In this document: piece by piece, positions 16,022 to 23,771 of the stretch
Layout of the letters: each line of letters starts with the position of its first letter
Position numbering within the stretch: position 1 is the first letter of the stretch
Assembly (NCBI GenBank): GCA_044224215.1
Contig: JBGAKX010000029.1
Coordinates: forward strand, 1 to 40,054
Origin: DAOMFM01 sp035429825
GTDB taxonomy: Bacteria > Acidobacteriota > Blastocatellia > UBA7656 > JADIYM01
Direction of reading: 5' to 3'
Length of the DNA: 40,054 bases
Made by a program: the position numbers and the translations under genes
The notes under the pieces: generated by a model
What the model was told of the DNA's origin: nothing
Databases searched by the model: none
What the model saw: only the letters and a program-made list of their open reading frames with translations

Positions 16022-17143
16022 TCACGGGCTGGCAATCTCGGTGACGATGGAGCTCGGTGCGCTCTCGTTACCGTAACGGTCCACGGCCGTGATCCGGTAG
16101 GAATATCGCGACCCGTTCGTCACGCGATCGTCCTTGTATGACGTTCGCGTCAGCGGTTTTTCCGTGAGCTTTGTGAACCTGGCGCTTTCGTCGGCCTCAC
16201 CGTCCGCCCGGTAGACAAAGTAACCGGCAACATCCGATTCGGAATTTGTTGGCCAGAAGACGCTGACCACGCCGCCGGCCGAGGCGACCGTGACATTCGA
16301 AGGCGCAGCGGGGGCGAAGGTGTCGCGCGGCGTTACTTCGAGCGGTTGGCTGTCGCTGGACTCGACCGCCTTGTCCGGTCCCTGCGAAACACTCCGCACG
16401 ATATACGTGTACGGCGTCAGGTACAGGAAATTCGCGTCAGTGTACGTTGTGTCGGTGACGAGCCGATCGTTCAGCGGCCGTCCCACGTGCGCCGCTCCGG
16501 GCTTGGCGCGATATACGTTGTATCCAATCACCTGAGCGGGCTTTGACCCGTCGATGTTCTCTTCGGGCGCCGTCCACGCGAGCACGACGGCGTCCTGTCG
16601 CTCGGTGACCGCCACGTTCGTCGGCGGACGCGCGATGCCCGGAACGGGCTCGATCGACACGAGATTCGAGAATGGCTGCGGACGGCCGCGGGCATCGACG
16701 TAGCGCACCGCATACTGAAACCGGGTGTTGAGAAGCAAGCCCGACTGCTTTGGATCGAGTCGATCCTCGTATGTGAGCTTGTCCGTTGCCTTGAGCTGCT
16801 TCTTGAGCGTCTCGTAGTCGAGAAATCCGACGATATCCGCCGCGGCCTCGAAGTCGTCCGAAAAGGCGAGCGGCGGCGCGTCGCGGTCCTGCCTCAACCG
16901 GTACACGTCCGCGCGCCGGATCGCCGAGTCCTGGCTCTGACGCAGGTCGAGGGCCGGCGCCGACCACGTCAGACGAACAACGTTGCCGATCTGCGTCGCC
17001 GCCAGCTGCGTGACCCGAACGGGCGTCTTGCCGAGCGGCGGCAGTGGCGGGCCGACCTTGCCGCACCCGGCCGAAAGGACGCCCACAGCGACTGCAGCGA
17101 GCAGCGCCGACGCGCGAAGGAAGTGATCGATGGGTCGGGGCAC
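16022..17143 (-). CDS. Fibronectin type III repeat lipoprotein
   Basis: A 373-residue predicted lipoprotein. The signal peptide ends in a lipobox (VLSAGC, Cys27), and the mature start CGKVGPPLPP resembles the small LptM/YifL lipoproteins. Three fibronectin-type-III-like domains follow, roughly 42-165, 172-270 (PTNVAVTERQDAVVLAWTAP, ending PYTYIVRSVS) and 275-373 (APSNVTVASAGGVVSVFWPT, ending YSYRITAVDRYGNESAPS). It likely mediates protein or polysaccharide contacts in the periplasm or outer membrane. The GTG start lies 3 nt after the hslU stop, so it is translated from the same operon without its own clear ribosome site. No enzymatic motif is visible. Confidence 0.85.
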   Translation of the reverse strand: MPRPIDHFLRASALLAAVAVGVLSAGCGKVGPPLPPLGKTPVRVTQLAATQIGNVVRLTWSAPALDLRQSQDSAIRRADVYRLRQDRDAPPLAFSDDFEAAADIVGFLDYETLKKQLKATDKLTYEDRLDPKQSGLLLNTRFQYAVRYVDARGRPQPFSNLVSIEPVPGIARPPTNVAVTERQDAVVLAWTAPEENIDGSKPAQVIGYNVYRAKPGAAHVGRPLNDRLVTDTTYTDANFLYLTPYTYIVRSVSQGPDKAVESSDSQPLEVTPRDTFAPAAPSNVTVASAGGVVSVFWPTNSESDVAGYFVYRADGEADESARFTKLTEKPLTRTSYKDDRVTNGSRYSYRITAVDRYGNESAPSSIVTEIASP

Positions 17144-17146
17144 GAG

Positions 17147-18559
17147 CTAAAGTATGTAGCGACTGAGGTTCTGGTCCTTCACGATTCCTTCGAGCTGGGT
17201 TTCGACGTAGGTACGATCGACGACAACGTCCTTCTCGACGAGATCCGGACCCTCGAACGAGAGCTCTTCCAGCACCTTCTCGAGGATCGTGTGCAGGCGC
17301 CGCGCTCCAATGTCCTCGGTGGTCTCGTTGACCGTGAATGCGAAATGCGCGATCGAGTCGACCGCGTCCGGCGTGACGTCGAGCTTGATGCCTTCGGTTT
17401 CGAGCAGCGCGACGTACTGCCGAACGAGCGAGTTCTTCGGCTCGACGAGGATGCGCTTGAAGTCTTCGACGGTCAGCGGGTTCAGCTCGACGCGAATCGG
17501 AAACCTGCCCTGGAGCTCCGGAATCAGGTCAGACGGCTTGCTGACATGAAACGCGCCCGCCGCGATGAACAGGATGTGGTCCGTCCGCATCATCCCGTAG
17601 CGCGTGTTGATCGTCGTCCCTTCGACAATCGGCAGAATGTCGCGCTGCACGCCCTCGCGAGAGACGTCCGGACCGTGGCCGGATTCGCGTCCCGCAATCT
17701 TGTCGATTTCGTCGAGGAAGATGATCCCTGAGGACTCGGCGCGCTCGATGGCCACGCGCGCCACCTGGTCCATGTCGATGAGCTTTGTTTCCTCTTCCTG
17801 GATCAGGTACTCGAGCGCTTCGTTGACCGGGAGCTTGCGGACCTTCGCCTTTCCGCCGAACAGGTTCGGAAAGACGTCCTTCAGGTTGATGTCCATCTCT
17901 TCGATGCCTTGCGGCGTGAAGATCTCGAAGTGGCCGGGCGCGCCCCGCTCGGTGACTTCGATTTCGACCATTCGACTGTCGAGCCGGCCTTCCCGGAGTT
18001 GCTGCCGCAGCTTCTCGCGCGTGCGCTGAAACTGTTCGAGCGACGACGTCTCTTCGTCGTCGTCATCGTCGATATCGCCGCCAGCCGTCTGCCGCGACGG
18101 GGGAAGCAGCAGGTCGAGCAGACGCTCCTCGGCATTGAGCTCGGCCTTGTCGGCGATCTCCGAAAGACGCTCCTCGCGGACCAGGTCGATCGAGATTTCG
18201 ATCAGGTCGCGGATCATCGACTCGACGTCCCGGCCCACATAGCCGACTTCGGTGAACTTGGAGGCTTCAACCTTCAGAAACGGCGACGACGACAGGCGCG
18301 CAAGCCGGCGGGCGATCTCGGTCTTACCGACACCCGTGGTGCCTATCATGATGATGTTCTTTGGCATCACGTCCTGCGCCAGGTCTGGCGGCAACTTCTG
18401 GCGACGGATGCGATTCCTGAGCGCAACGGCAACGGCGCGCTTCGCTGCGGCCTGACCGACGACGTGCTTGTCGAGCTCCGCGACGATCTGCCGCGGCGAG
18501 AGCTCGTCGAGACGAATCTCGGGCTCCTTGTCGGTGGCGCCCCCTAAGTATATGACCAT
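17147..18559 (-). CDS. hslU: HslU, ATPase subunit of the HslVU protease
   Basis: A 470-residue AAA+ unfoldase that feeds proteins into the HslV peptidase. It has the N-terminal SPRQIVAELDKHVVGQ, Walker A GTTGVGKT (73-80), pore loop GYVG (106-109), and Walker B IIFLDEID (279-286). An intermediate I domain (about 115-245) contains an acidic run, DDDDDEE, at 164-170. The conserved C-terminal tail LSRYIL docks into HslV. Length is slightly longer than the 443 residues of E. coli, mainly in the I domain. It starts 7 nt after the hslV stop and is followed at once by the FN3 lipoprotein gene. Confidence 0.97.
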   Translation of the reverse strand: MVIYLGGATDKEPEIRLDELSPRQIVAELDKHVVGQAAAKRAVAVALRNRIRRQKLPPDLAQDVMPKNIIMIGTTGVGKTEIARRLARLSSSPFLKVEASKFTEVGYVGRDVESMIRDLIEISIDLVREERLSEIADKAELNAEERLLDLLLPPSRQTAGGDIDDDDDEETSSLEQFQRTREKLRQQLREGRLDSRMVEIEVTERGAPGHFEIFTPQGIEEMDINLKDVFPNLFGGKAKVRKLPVNEALEYLIQEEETKLIDMDQVARVAIERAESSGIIFLDEIDKIAGRESGHGPDVSREGVQRDILPIVEGTTINTRYGMMRTDHILFIAAGAFHVSKPSDLIPELQGRFPIRVELNPLTVEDFKRILVEPKNSLVRQYVALLETEGIKLDVTPDAVDSIAHFAFTVNETTEDIGARRLHTILEKVLEELSFEGPDLVEKDVVVDRTYVETQLEGIVKDQNLSRYIL

Positions 18560-18566
18560 AATCGAT

Positions 18567-19121
18567 TTACAGCTCTTCGACGACGACGTTCTCGTTCGTA
18601 TAGATGCAGACCGTCCCGGCTATTCGCAGCGATTCCTCGGCGATCGTGCGGGCGTCGAGCTGCGTGTGGCGCATGAGCGCACGTGCCGCCGACAGCGCAT
18701 ACGGACCACCCGAGCCGATCGCGACGAGCCCGTCGTCAGGCTCAATGACGTCGCCGTTCCCGGAAAGCACGAGGGACGTGCGCTCGTCGGCGACGATCAG
18801 GAGCGCCTCGAGGTTTCGAAGGTACTTGTCGGTGCGCCACTCCTTGCTCATCTCGACCGCGGCCCGCTGCAGTTGTCCGTGGTACTGCTCGAGCTTTGAC
18901 TCGAACCGCGCAAAAAGCGCGAATGCGTCGGCCGTCGAACCGGCAAACCCGGCGATGATGCGGTCGTTGTAGAGGCGGCGGACCTTTCGGGCTCCGGCTT
19001 TCATGATGGTGTCGCCCATCGTCACCTGCCCGTCCCCGGCAACCGCGACGCGATCGTCACGCCGAACGGCAATGATCGTGGTGCTTCGCCACCGCGAGGC
19101 GGTCGATCGGTCTCTTGCCAT
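18567..19121 (-). CDS. hslV: HslV, peptidase subunit of the HslVU protease
   Basis: A 184-residue Ntn-hydrolase. The conserved block TTIIAVRRDDRVAVAGDGQVTMG begins at Thr14, so the nucleophilic Thr is preceded by MARDRSTASRWRS. No alternative ATG, GTG or TTG lies closer, so a 13-residue propeptide must be removed; E. coli HslV loses only Met. KAGARKVRRL and GFAGSTADAF match the family, as does GSGGPYALSAARAL. A longer frame to 19274 is rejected because a TTGACA/TATAGT promoter lies inside it. The ATG is 9 nt after that -10, without a Shine-Dalgarno, suggesting leaderless translation. First gene of hslV-hslU-lipoprotein. Confidence 0.95.
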   Translation of the reverse strand: MARDRSTASRWRSTTIIAVRRDDRVAVAGDGQVTMGDTIMKAGARKVRRLYNDRIIAGFAGSTADAFALFARFESKLEQYHGQLQRAAVEMSKEWRTDKYLRNLEALLIVADERTSLVLSGNGDVIEPDDGLVAIGSGGPYALSAARALMRHTQLDARTIAEESLRIAGTVCIYTNENVVVEEL

Positions 19122-19130
19122 AAGAACCGG

Positions 19131-19160
19131 ACTATAGCCTCGGCTCGTAACTTGTGTCAA
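19131..19160 (-). promoter_or_regulatory. Promoter of the hslVU operon
   Basis: On the minus strand TTGACA (19160-19155), 18 bp spacer, TATAGT (19136-19131), the most consensus-like promoter of the window. Nine nt separate it from the hslV ATG. Heat-shock regulation (sigma-32 or CIRCE-type) is not evident. The rest of the 19122-19420 gap holds only this promoter and a weak rightward one. Confidence 0.65.
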
Positions 19161-19306
19161 ACAGCGAGCATGTCGGCACGGAGTCCGTTCATGGAATGCG
19201 GCAAGAACGTCCCAATTCGTGTATGGAGGGCGTACAAAATTGGCACCCAGAAGCATCGAACCACCGAATTCCATCGGCGTCTTGCGGGATGCAGCGTGTG
19301 TAAGTG

Positions 19307-19312
19307 TATAAA
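19307..19312 (+). promoter_or_regulatory. Possible -10 for the rightward 19421 gene
   Basis: TATAAA in a locally AT-rich stretch, with TTGCGG 19 bp upstream. It would give a leader of about 100 nt before the GTG at 19421. Spacing is long and the -35 is weak. Confidence 0.3.
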
Positions 19313-19420
19313 ACTAAATGCGTTACATCAGTGCGTCGACCTGCTCGGCAGGCGTCGGCACGACGTTTGCCCTGCTTGTCGCAAGGAACCTCTGCGCAAA
19401 ATGCAATGGAGAGATTTCCG

Positions 19421-20497
19421 GTGAACCGAATGCAGCAGTTTATCCACAAGGTTGTAACGATGTGCGCCGTCGTATGCGTGCTTTCAGGACAGGCTTTTGC
19501 CCAGGGCAATGGCACGCTCAAGGCCGGCACGGTGCTCACGGTTCGAATGAACCACGCGCTCAGCAGCGAATCGTCGCTGGCCGGTGACAAGTTCAGCGCA
19601 ACGGTCACGGCGGCCGTCTCGAACGGTCGCGACGTCATCGTTCCTGCCGGAACGATCGTCGAGGGACACGTGACGGATGCACAGCCCGCCCACCGGCCGA
19701 GCAAGTCGGGCACGATTGCCGTGTCGTTCGATCTGCTCGTGTTTCCCGACGGCACTGAAGTACCAATCGTCGGCGAACTTACGAGCACGGATCCGGCCGA
19801 GCGCAAGCGGCTCGACGAAAACGAGGGCACGGTCCGGGGCTCCGGGTCGACAAAGCGAAATGTCATCTTCATTGGCGGCGGCGCCGGCGCGGGCGCGGGC
19901 ATCGGCGCGATTGCCGGCAGCACTGCCATCGGCGCGGGGGTCGGCGCAGGGATCGGCACGGCCGCGGTGCTGCTGTCCAAGGGGAAGGACGCCGAGGTTC
20001 CCGTCGGATACATCTTCGGCGTGGAGATCCGCCGGGACGTCGATCTCGACGGTCAGCCCACCGGACCGGACCCGGCGAACACGCAGTCCGCGCCGCCTCA
20101 ACAGGCTGGCGTCGACTGGTACGGGATAGAGGAGCGTGTCGCGACGCTCAGGGATGGGTACGACGCTGCGCTCGACGTCCAGTCGCTCAGGAGCGGAGAC
20201 ATACAGATTTCAGGCGGGGGGTATACCTCGGATGAGATCGAGGCCTATGTGTCGCTGGGCGTGCTTGAGTCGGCGGTTCGCCAGTATGCCGCGGCGTCGG
20301 CGGCGCTTGGCGACGACCCGGCACTGCGCGGCGCGGGGCAGGTCGTCGTGCGGGCCGCGCGCCAGTTCGACCGCGTGCTTGCCAGAACAAAATCCGACCG
20401 GGTCACGGGCCTCGCGAGCGGGTGGAGGAGCCTGAGACCTGACTTTGCGACATTCGCGCAGTCCGTCGGACTGTCGCTCGATCGGGACGATCACTAG
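19421..20497 (+). CDS. Secreted protein with beta-rich domain and glycine-zipper segment, function unknown
   Basis: A 358-residue exported protein with a signal peptide (VNRMQQFIHKVVTMCAVVCVLSGQAFAQ). Residues of about 30-125 form a beta-rich region (LKAGTVLTVRMNHALSSESSLAGDKF, VIVPAGTIVEGHVTDA) of a kind common in environmental bacteria with large secretomes, somewhat like TrbI/VirB10 barrels. A Gly/Ala zipper follows (GGGAGAGAGIGAIAGSTAIGAG), able to insert in or associate with membranes. A helical C-terminal region (EERVATLRDGYDAALDV, LGVLESAVRQYAAASAALG) completes it. The GTG at 19421 has GGAGAG 7 nt upstream; an ATG at 19430 is also possible. No catalytic motif recognised. Confidence 0.75.
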   Translation: MNRMQQFIHKVVTMCAVVCVLSGQAFAQGNGTLKAGTVLTVRMNHALSSESSLAGDKFSATVTAAVSNGRDVIVPAGTIVEGHVTDAQPAHRPSKSGTIAVSFDLLVFPDGTEVPIVGELTSTDPAERKRLDENEGTVRGSGSTKRNVIFIGGGAGAGAGIGAIAGSTAIGAGVGAGIGTAAVLLSKGKDAEVPVGYIFGVEIRRDVDLDGQPTGPDPANTQSAPPQQAGVDWYGIEERVATLRDGYDAALDVQSLRSGDIQISGGGYTSDEIEAYVSLGVLESAVRQYAAASAALGDDPALRGAGQVVVRAARQFDRVLARTKSDRVTGLASGWRSLRPDFATFAQSVGLSLDRDDH

Positions 20498-20554
20498 CGC
20501 TCCGGAAGTCGGCGGAAGCGCAACATTGCCAGGGTGGCTGGACAGGGAGGCGTT

Positions 20555-21163
20555 GTGAGCGAGACAAAAAGGGTAGCGTTTGTAGGAATCGACGACACGA
20601 GTGCGGACGGGATTTCCCGTGCGCTCGGGGCAGGATACGAGATTGAGCGGTGCGCTGCTGAGCGAGCCATCGAACGCATCGGAAATGGAAGCGTCGACGC
20701 GTGCGTCGTAAACATCGCCGAAGGCGCGAGTTATTCGGAGGACGTCGCGCGCGCGGCGCGCACGAGCGGCACGGTCGAAGTCGTCATACTCGCCGACACG
20801 GCCACACGCGACCGCGCGCTCGATGCGGTTGTCGAGGGTGCGTTCTGCTTTCTCCTCCACCCCATCGATGCCGACCAGGTGGCGCGCATGGTCGTTCGCG
20901 CGACGGAGTCGTCATCGCGGCGAGAGCGACCGATTGTGGAGCCAGTCGCAACTCACATCGGTGGCAACGGGTCGGATGCATCGAAAGCGAACGGTTTTGT
21001 GCCGCCGGCCGGGCTCACGCTCGAGGAGATCGAGCGCGCGACCATCTACCAGGCACTGAAGCGCACGCGCGGCAACAAGCAGGCGGCGGCGAATGCGCTT
21101 GGCATTTACCGTCCCCGGCTCTACAGTAAAATCAAGAAGTACAACATGACCGAGTTCATGTGA
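20555..21163 (+). CDS. Short Fis-type transcription regulator with a degenerate receiver domain
   Basis: A 202-residue protein. Residues 5-115 have a receiver-like fold (RVAFVGIDDTSADGI, EVVILADTATRDRALDAVVEGAF), but the phospho-acceptor Asp is Asn (VVNIAEG, N53) and the invariant Lys is His (LLHPID, H102). A linker follows, then a C-terminal Fis/NtrC-type helix-turn-helix (LTLEEIERATIYQALKRTRG and NKQAAANALGIYRPRLYSKIKKY). There is no AAA+ domain, so the layout resembles PrrA/RegA-type regulators without normal phosphorylation. The GTG start has GGGAGG 4 nt upstream. It is followed by the zinc-ribbon membrane protein gene. Targets are unknown. Confidence 0.85.
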   Translation: MSETKRVAFVGIDDTSADGISRALGAGYEIERCAAERAIERIGNGSVDACVVNIAEGASYSEDVARAARTSGTVEVVILADTATRDRALDAVVEGAFCFLLHPIDADQVARMVVRATESSSRRERPIVEPVATHIGGNGSDASKANGFVPPAGLTLEEIERATIYQALKRTRGNKQAAANALGIYRPRLYSKIKKYNMTEFM

Positions 21164-21194
21164 CTTCGTGAGCTGCTGGGGGGTACAGGGGTCG

Positions 21195-22121
21195 ATGACA
21201 GCATGTCCGGTGTGCGGGCGCGAGTTTCGCGAGGATATTTCTCTTTGTCCGTTTGACGGCCAGCAGCTTGTGGCAGTCATCACTGGTAACGACTCCGTCG
21301 AGGACGCAGAACCGGACACGGTCGTCCGGCCCAAGCGCGCACAACCTCTTGGCACGCCTCGGTTTACAGAGGTGCAGATCCAGACGCCCGCCGGGTCGGC
21401 GCCGGCAGACGTCGTGATGCCGACAGGCACCCCCGACCGGGTGTATCCTGCGCGGCCGATGTGGCCGTTTGTCACGGCCATTGCGGTCGTGTCGGCCGTT
21501 GCGTTGTCGATCATCGGATACCTTGCACTGTCTCGCCAGTCCGACATGTCCACAGAGGTCGGAGCGCAGATCTCCGAGGCGCGCGTCGCCGTCGCGGATG
21601 CTCGCGCGAGGCTCGAATCGCTCCCCACCGACAGCGTGCTGCGCGGGCGGATACTTCAGCTCCAGCAGTGGGACAGAGAACTGCAGAATTTCGAGCTCGA
21701 GCCCGACCGTGACCGCGCCATGGCGTCGCGAGCCCGCGAAATCGAGGGTCTTGCGCGTGCGATCGGCGACGAGGCACGCGCTGCAGGCGCGGCGGTGCCA
21801 TCGGCGCCACCTCAGGTGACGCCAGCCGTGCCGCCGCCCGCGGTGCCGGATGCATCGACGACAACGGCGACCGACGTCGATCCGATGGCTGCTAAGCCGG
21901 CCGAGACACCGGCGCCCGCAAACGATCCGGACGGCAAGCCCGTCACAGATCCAGCAAAGCCCGCGGTGGCCGGAGGTACCGAGCCCGCTGCGGTGCCTAC
22001 CAAGCCTGCTGAAGGCGAGGCGGCAAAGCCGAAGCCGTCCGAACCTGCGCAGCCGCCGGCGGACGCCAAGACCGAGCAGAAACCCGCGTCGCCGCCACCT
22101 GCGCCGACAAAGCCCCGCTAG
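21195..22121 (+). CDS. Zinc-ribbon, single-TM protein with coiled coil and Pro/Ala-rich tail
   Basis: A 308-residue protein. It has an N-terminal zinc-ribbon-like motif (CPVCGREF at 4-11 and CPFDG at 18-22), a linker, one transmembrane helix (near residues 90-110, WPFVTAIAVVSAVALSIIGYLAL), and a charged helical segment that may coil (VGAQISEARVAVADARARLE, LQQWDRELQNFELEPDRDRA). A long Pro/Ala/Lys/Glu-rich tail rises towards the C-terminus. The topology suggests a cytoplasmic zinc ribbon and a periplasmic tail. Such CPxCG...CPFDG heads are frequent in proteins of Acidobacteria and Myxococcota. The start at 21195 has AGGGG upstream; the frame opens at 21168. No function can be assigned. Confidence 0.75.
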   Translation: MTACPVCGREFREDISLCPFDGQQLVAVITGNDSVEDAEPDTVVRPKRAQPLGTPRFTEVQIQTPAGSAPADVVMPTGTPDRVYPARPMWPFVTAIAVVSAVALSIIGYLALSRQSDMSTEVGAQISEARVAVADARARLESLPTDSVLRGRILQLQQWDRELQNFELEPDRDRAMASRAREIEGLARAIGDEARAAGAAVPSAPPQVTPAVPPPAVPDASTTTATDVDPMAAKPAETPAPANDPDGKPVTDPAKPAVAGGTEPAAVPTKPAEGEAAKPKPSEPAQPPADAKTEQKPASPPPAPTKPR

Positions 22122-22183
22122 CCAAACGGACGAGGCGGATCGCCCGCGCATCATCACTTCATGGTGTAGAATGCCGGTCGTTC

Positions 22184-23743
22184 GTGACTCGTATGCACTC
22201 GCACCCCGCCCTCGGCCCAGACGCTTCAGTTCCCGAAGTATCAGCAAACGAAGCTGTTAGCGGCGGCCGAGTCGCTCGAATCCTCGAACGGTGCTGCGTT
22301 GGGTGTCTGTTTCTGTTCGTGTTCGCGGCGCCGCATTCCATCGCCGCGACTCAGGCGGCGTTCATCGCCGGTTGCGTCCTGTGGATCGCCCGTATGGTCG
22401 CATCGCGGCGTCTGCTGTTTGCACGGACGGCGGTGGATCTTCCGCTCGCGCTGTTTCTCGGCTGGACGGTCCTGTCGGTTGCGACGAGTCTCGATCCCGC
22501 GTTCAGCGCCGACAGGCTGCGAGGCGTGTCGCTCTTCTTTGCGATGTACCTGTTCGCGTCCAACATTCCGTCGCGGCGGGTGGCGTGGGCGCTGACGCTC
22601 GTGCTCTCGATCTCGGTCGTCGGGAACCTCGCGCTCACGTACTACCAGCGATACCAGGGATCGGGGTTGAAGATCGTCGCCGTGCGCACGGACGCACTGT
22701 CAAAGTGGGGGCTCCAGCAGAACGACACGATCGTCGCGGTCGACGGCAAGCCGGTCCGAACGATCGAGGACCTGAATTCGGCGTTCGACGTCGGGAAGAA
22801 GAAGGACCTCACCACGATCAAGTTCACCCGCGGCGAATACGAGCTCGAGACGTCGTACCGGCGCAACCGCGTACGTCGCGACGGCATCGGGCCGGAGCGG
22901 CTCGGGATCGACGTGGCCCCAGGCCGGGACTTCAGGTCGCGCGGGTTCTTCAGCCATCCGTCAACGTACGCCGAGGTGCTTCAGTTGATCGCGTCGGTCA
23001 TCTCGGCGTGGGTGATCGTGGGGATTGGTCGCGACAGGCGAGTGGCGATCGCGATGGCCGTCCTCGGCCTGGCGGTTGCCGGCGCGCTGATTCAGACACA
23101 GACGCGCGCGCCGATCGCTTCGTTTGGGCTCGCGATCGTCTGCATGCTCGTCGTACACGGCGCGGGCAGGAAGGCGGTTGTGGCCGGTGTGCTGGCCGCG
23201 ATCGTCGTTGTCTCGCTCGGCGCCTTGGTGATGCTCCGAGGGCGGTCGATCGATTTCTTCTCGCCGACCGACGACAGCACGGCCTGGCGATTGACGGTGT
23301 GGCGCGAGGCGCTCCCGATTCTCGCCGCGCACCCGATCTTCGGCATCGGTCCGGACGCGGCAAAGGAGAAGGCCGGCGACCTGAACCTCTTCGAGGGCGG
23401 CAAGCTTCCACCGGGACACTTCCATTCGACGCCGATGCAGATCGCCGTCGACCGCGGGGTGCCCGCCCTCCTCGGGTGGCTGTGGTTCGTGGTCGCATTC
23501 TTTGTCGCCGGCGCCCGGCTGGTTCGAAAGCTGGTGCGGACCGACGCTGCCGAGCTCGACTGGCGCGTGACCGCGGCAGCCCTCGGCGCGTGGGGCGCGT
23601 GGGTCGGATTCATCGCCAGTTCGCTCGTACACTTCAACTGGGGCGACGGCGAACCGATGGAACTTGCGTGGGCGCTGATGGGGATTCTGTTCGCCATTTC
23701 GCGTCTCGTCACGGTGGAGGTGCCTGCCGCTGAACTACGCTGA
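22184..23743 (+). CDS. O-antigen-ligase-like polytopic membrane protein with an inserted PDZ-like domain
   Basis: A 519-residue inner-membrane protein. Hydrophobic helices occur at about 40-155 and 260-350, and again at 420-510, as in the WaaL/Wzy-C family. Family-like motifs are GFFSHPSTYAEVLQLI (254-269), TQTRAP (305-310), the large periplasmic loop with WREALPILAAHPIFGIGPD (373-391) and the catalytic-type His in GHFHSTPMQIAVDRGVP (411-427). Between the helices, residues 162-245 look like a PDZ domain (WGLQQNDTIVAVDGKPV and RTIEDLNSAF), unusual here. Such proteins join or polymerise undecaprenyl-linked glycans at the periplasmic face. A TAGAAT -10-like hexamer ends 11 nt before the GTG; an in-frame ATG is at 22193. 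It overlaps or abuts the methyltransferase gene. Confidence 0.82.
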   Translation: MTRMHSHPALGPDASVPEVSANEAVSGGRVARILERCCVGCLFLFVFAAPHSIAATQAAFIAGCVLWIARMVASRRLLFARTAVDLPLALFLGWTVLSVATSLDPAFSADRLRGVSLFFAMYLFASNIPSRRVAWALTLVLSISVVGNLALTYYQRYQGSGLKIVAVRTDALSKWGLQQNDTIVAVDGKPVRTIEDLNSAFDVGKKKDLTTIKFTRGEYELETSYRRNRVRRDGIGPERLGIDVAPGRDFRSRGFFSHPSTYAEVLQLIASVISAWVIVGIGRDRRVAIAMAVLGLAVAGALIQTQTRAPIASFGLAIVCMLVVHGAGRKAVVAGVLAAIVVVSLGALVMLRGRSIDFFSPTDDSTAWRLTVWREALPILAAHPIFGIGPDAAKEKAGDLNLFEGGKLPPGHFHSTPMQIAVDRGVPALLGWLWFVVAFFVAGARLVRKLVRTDAAELDWRVTAAALGAWGAWVGFIASSLVHFNWGDGEPMELAWALMGILFAISRLVTVEVPAAELR

Positions 23744-23771
23744 GCAGAGGGCGTTTGCGCGCACGCACTGG

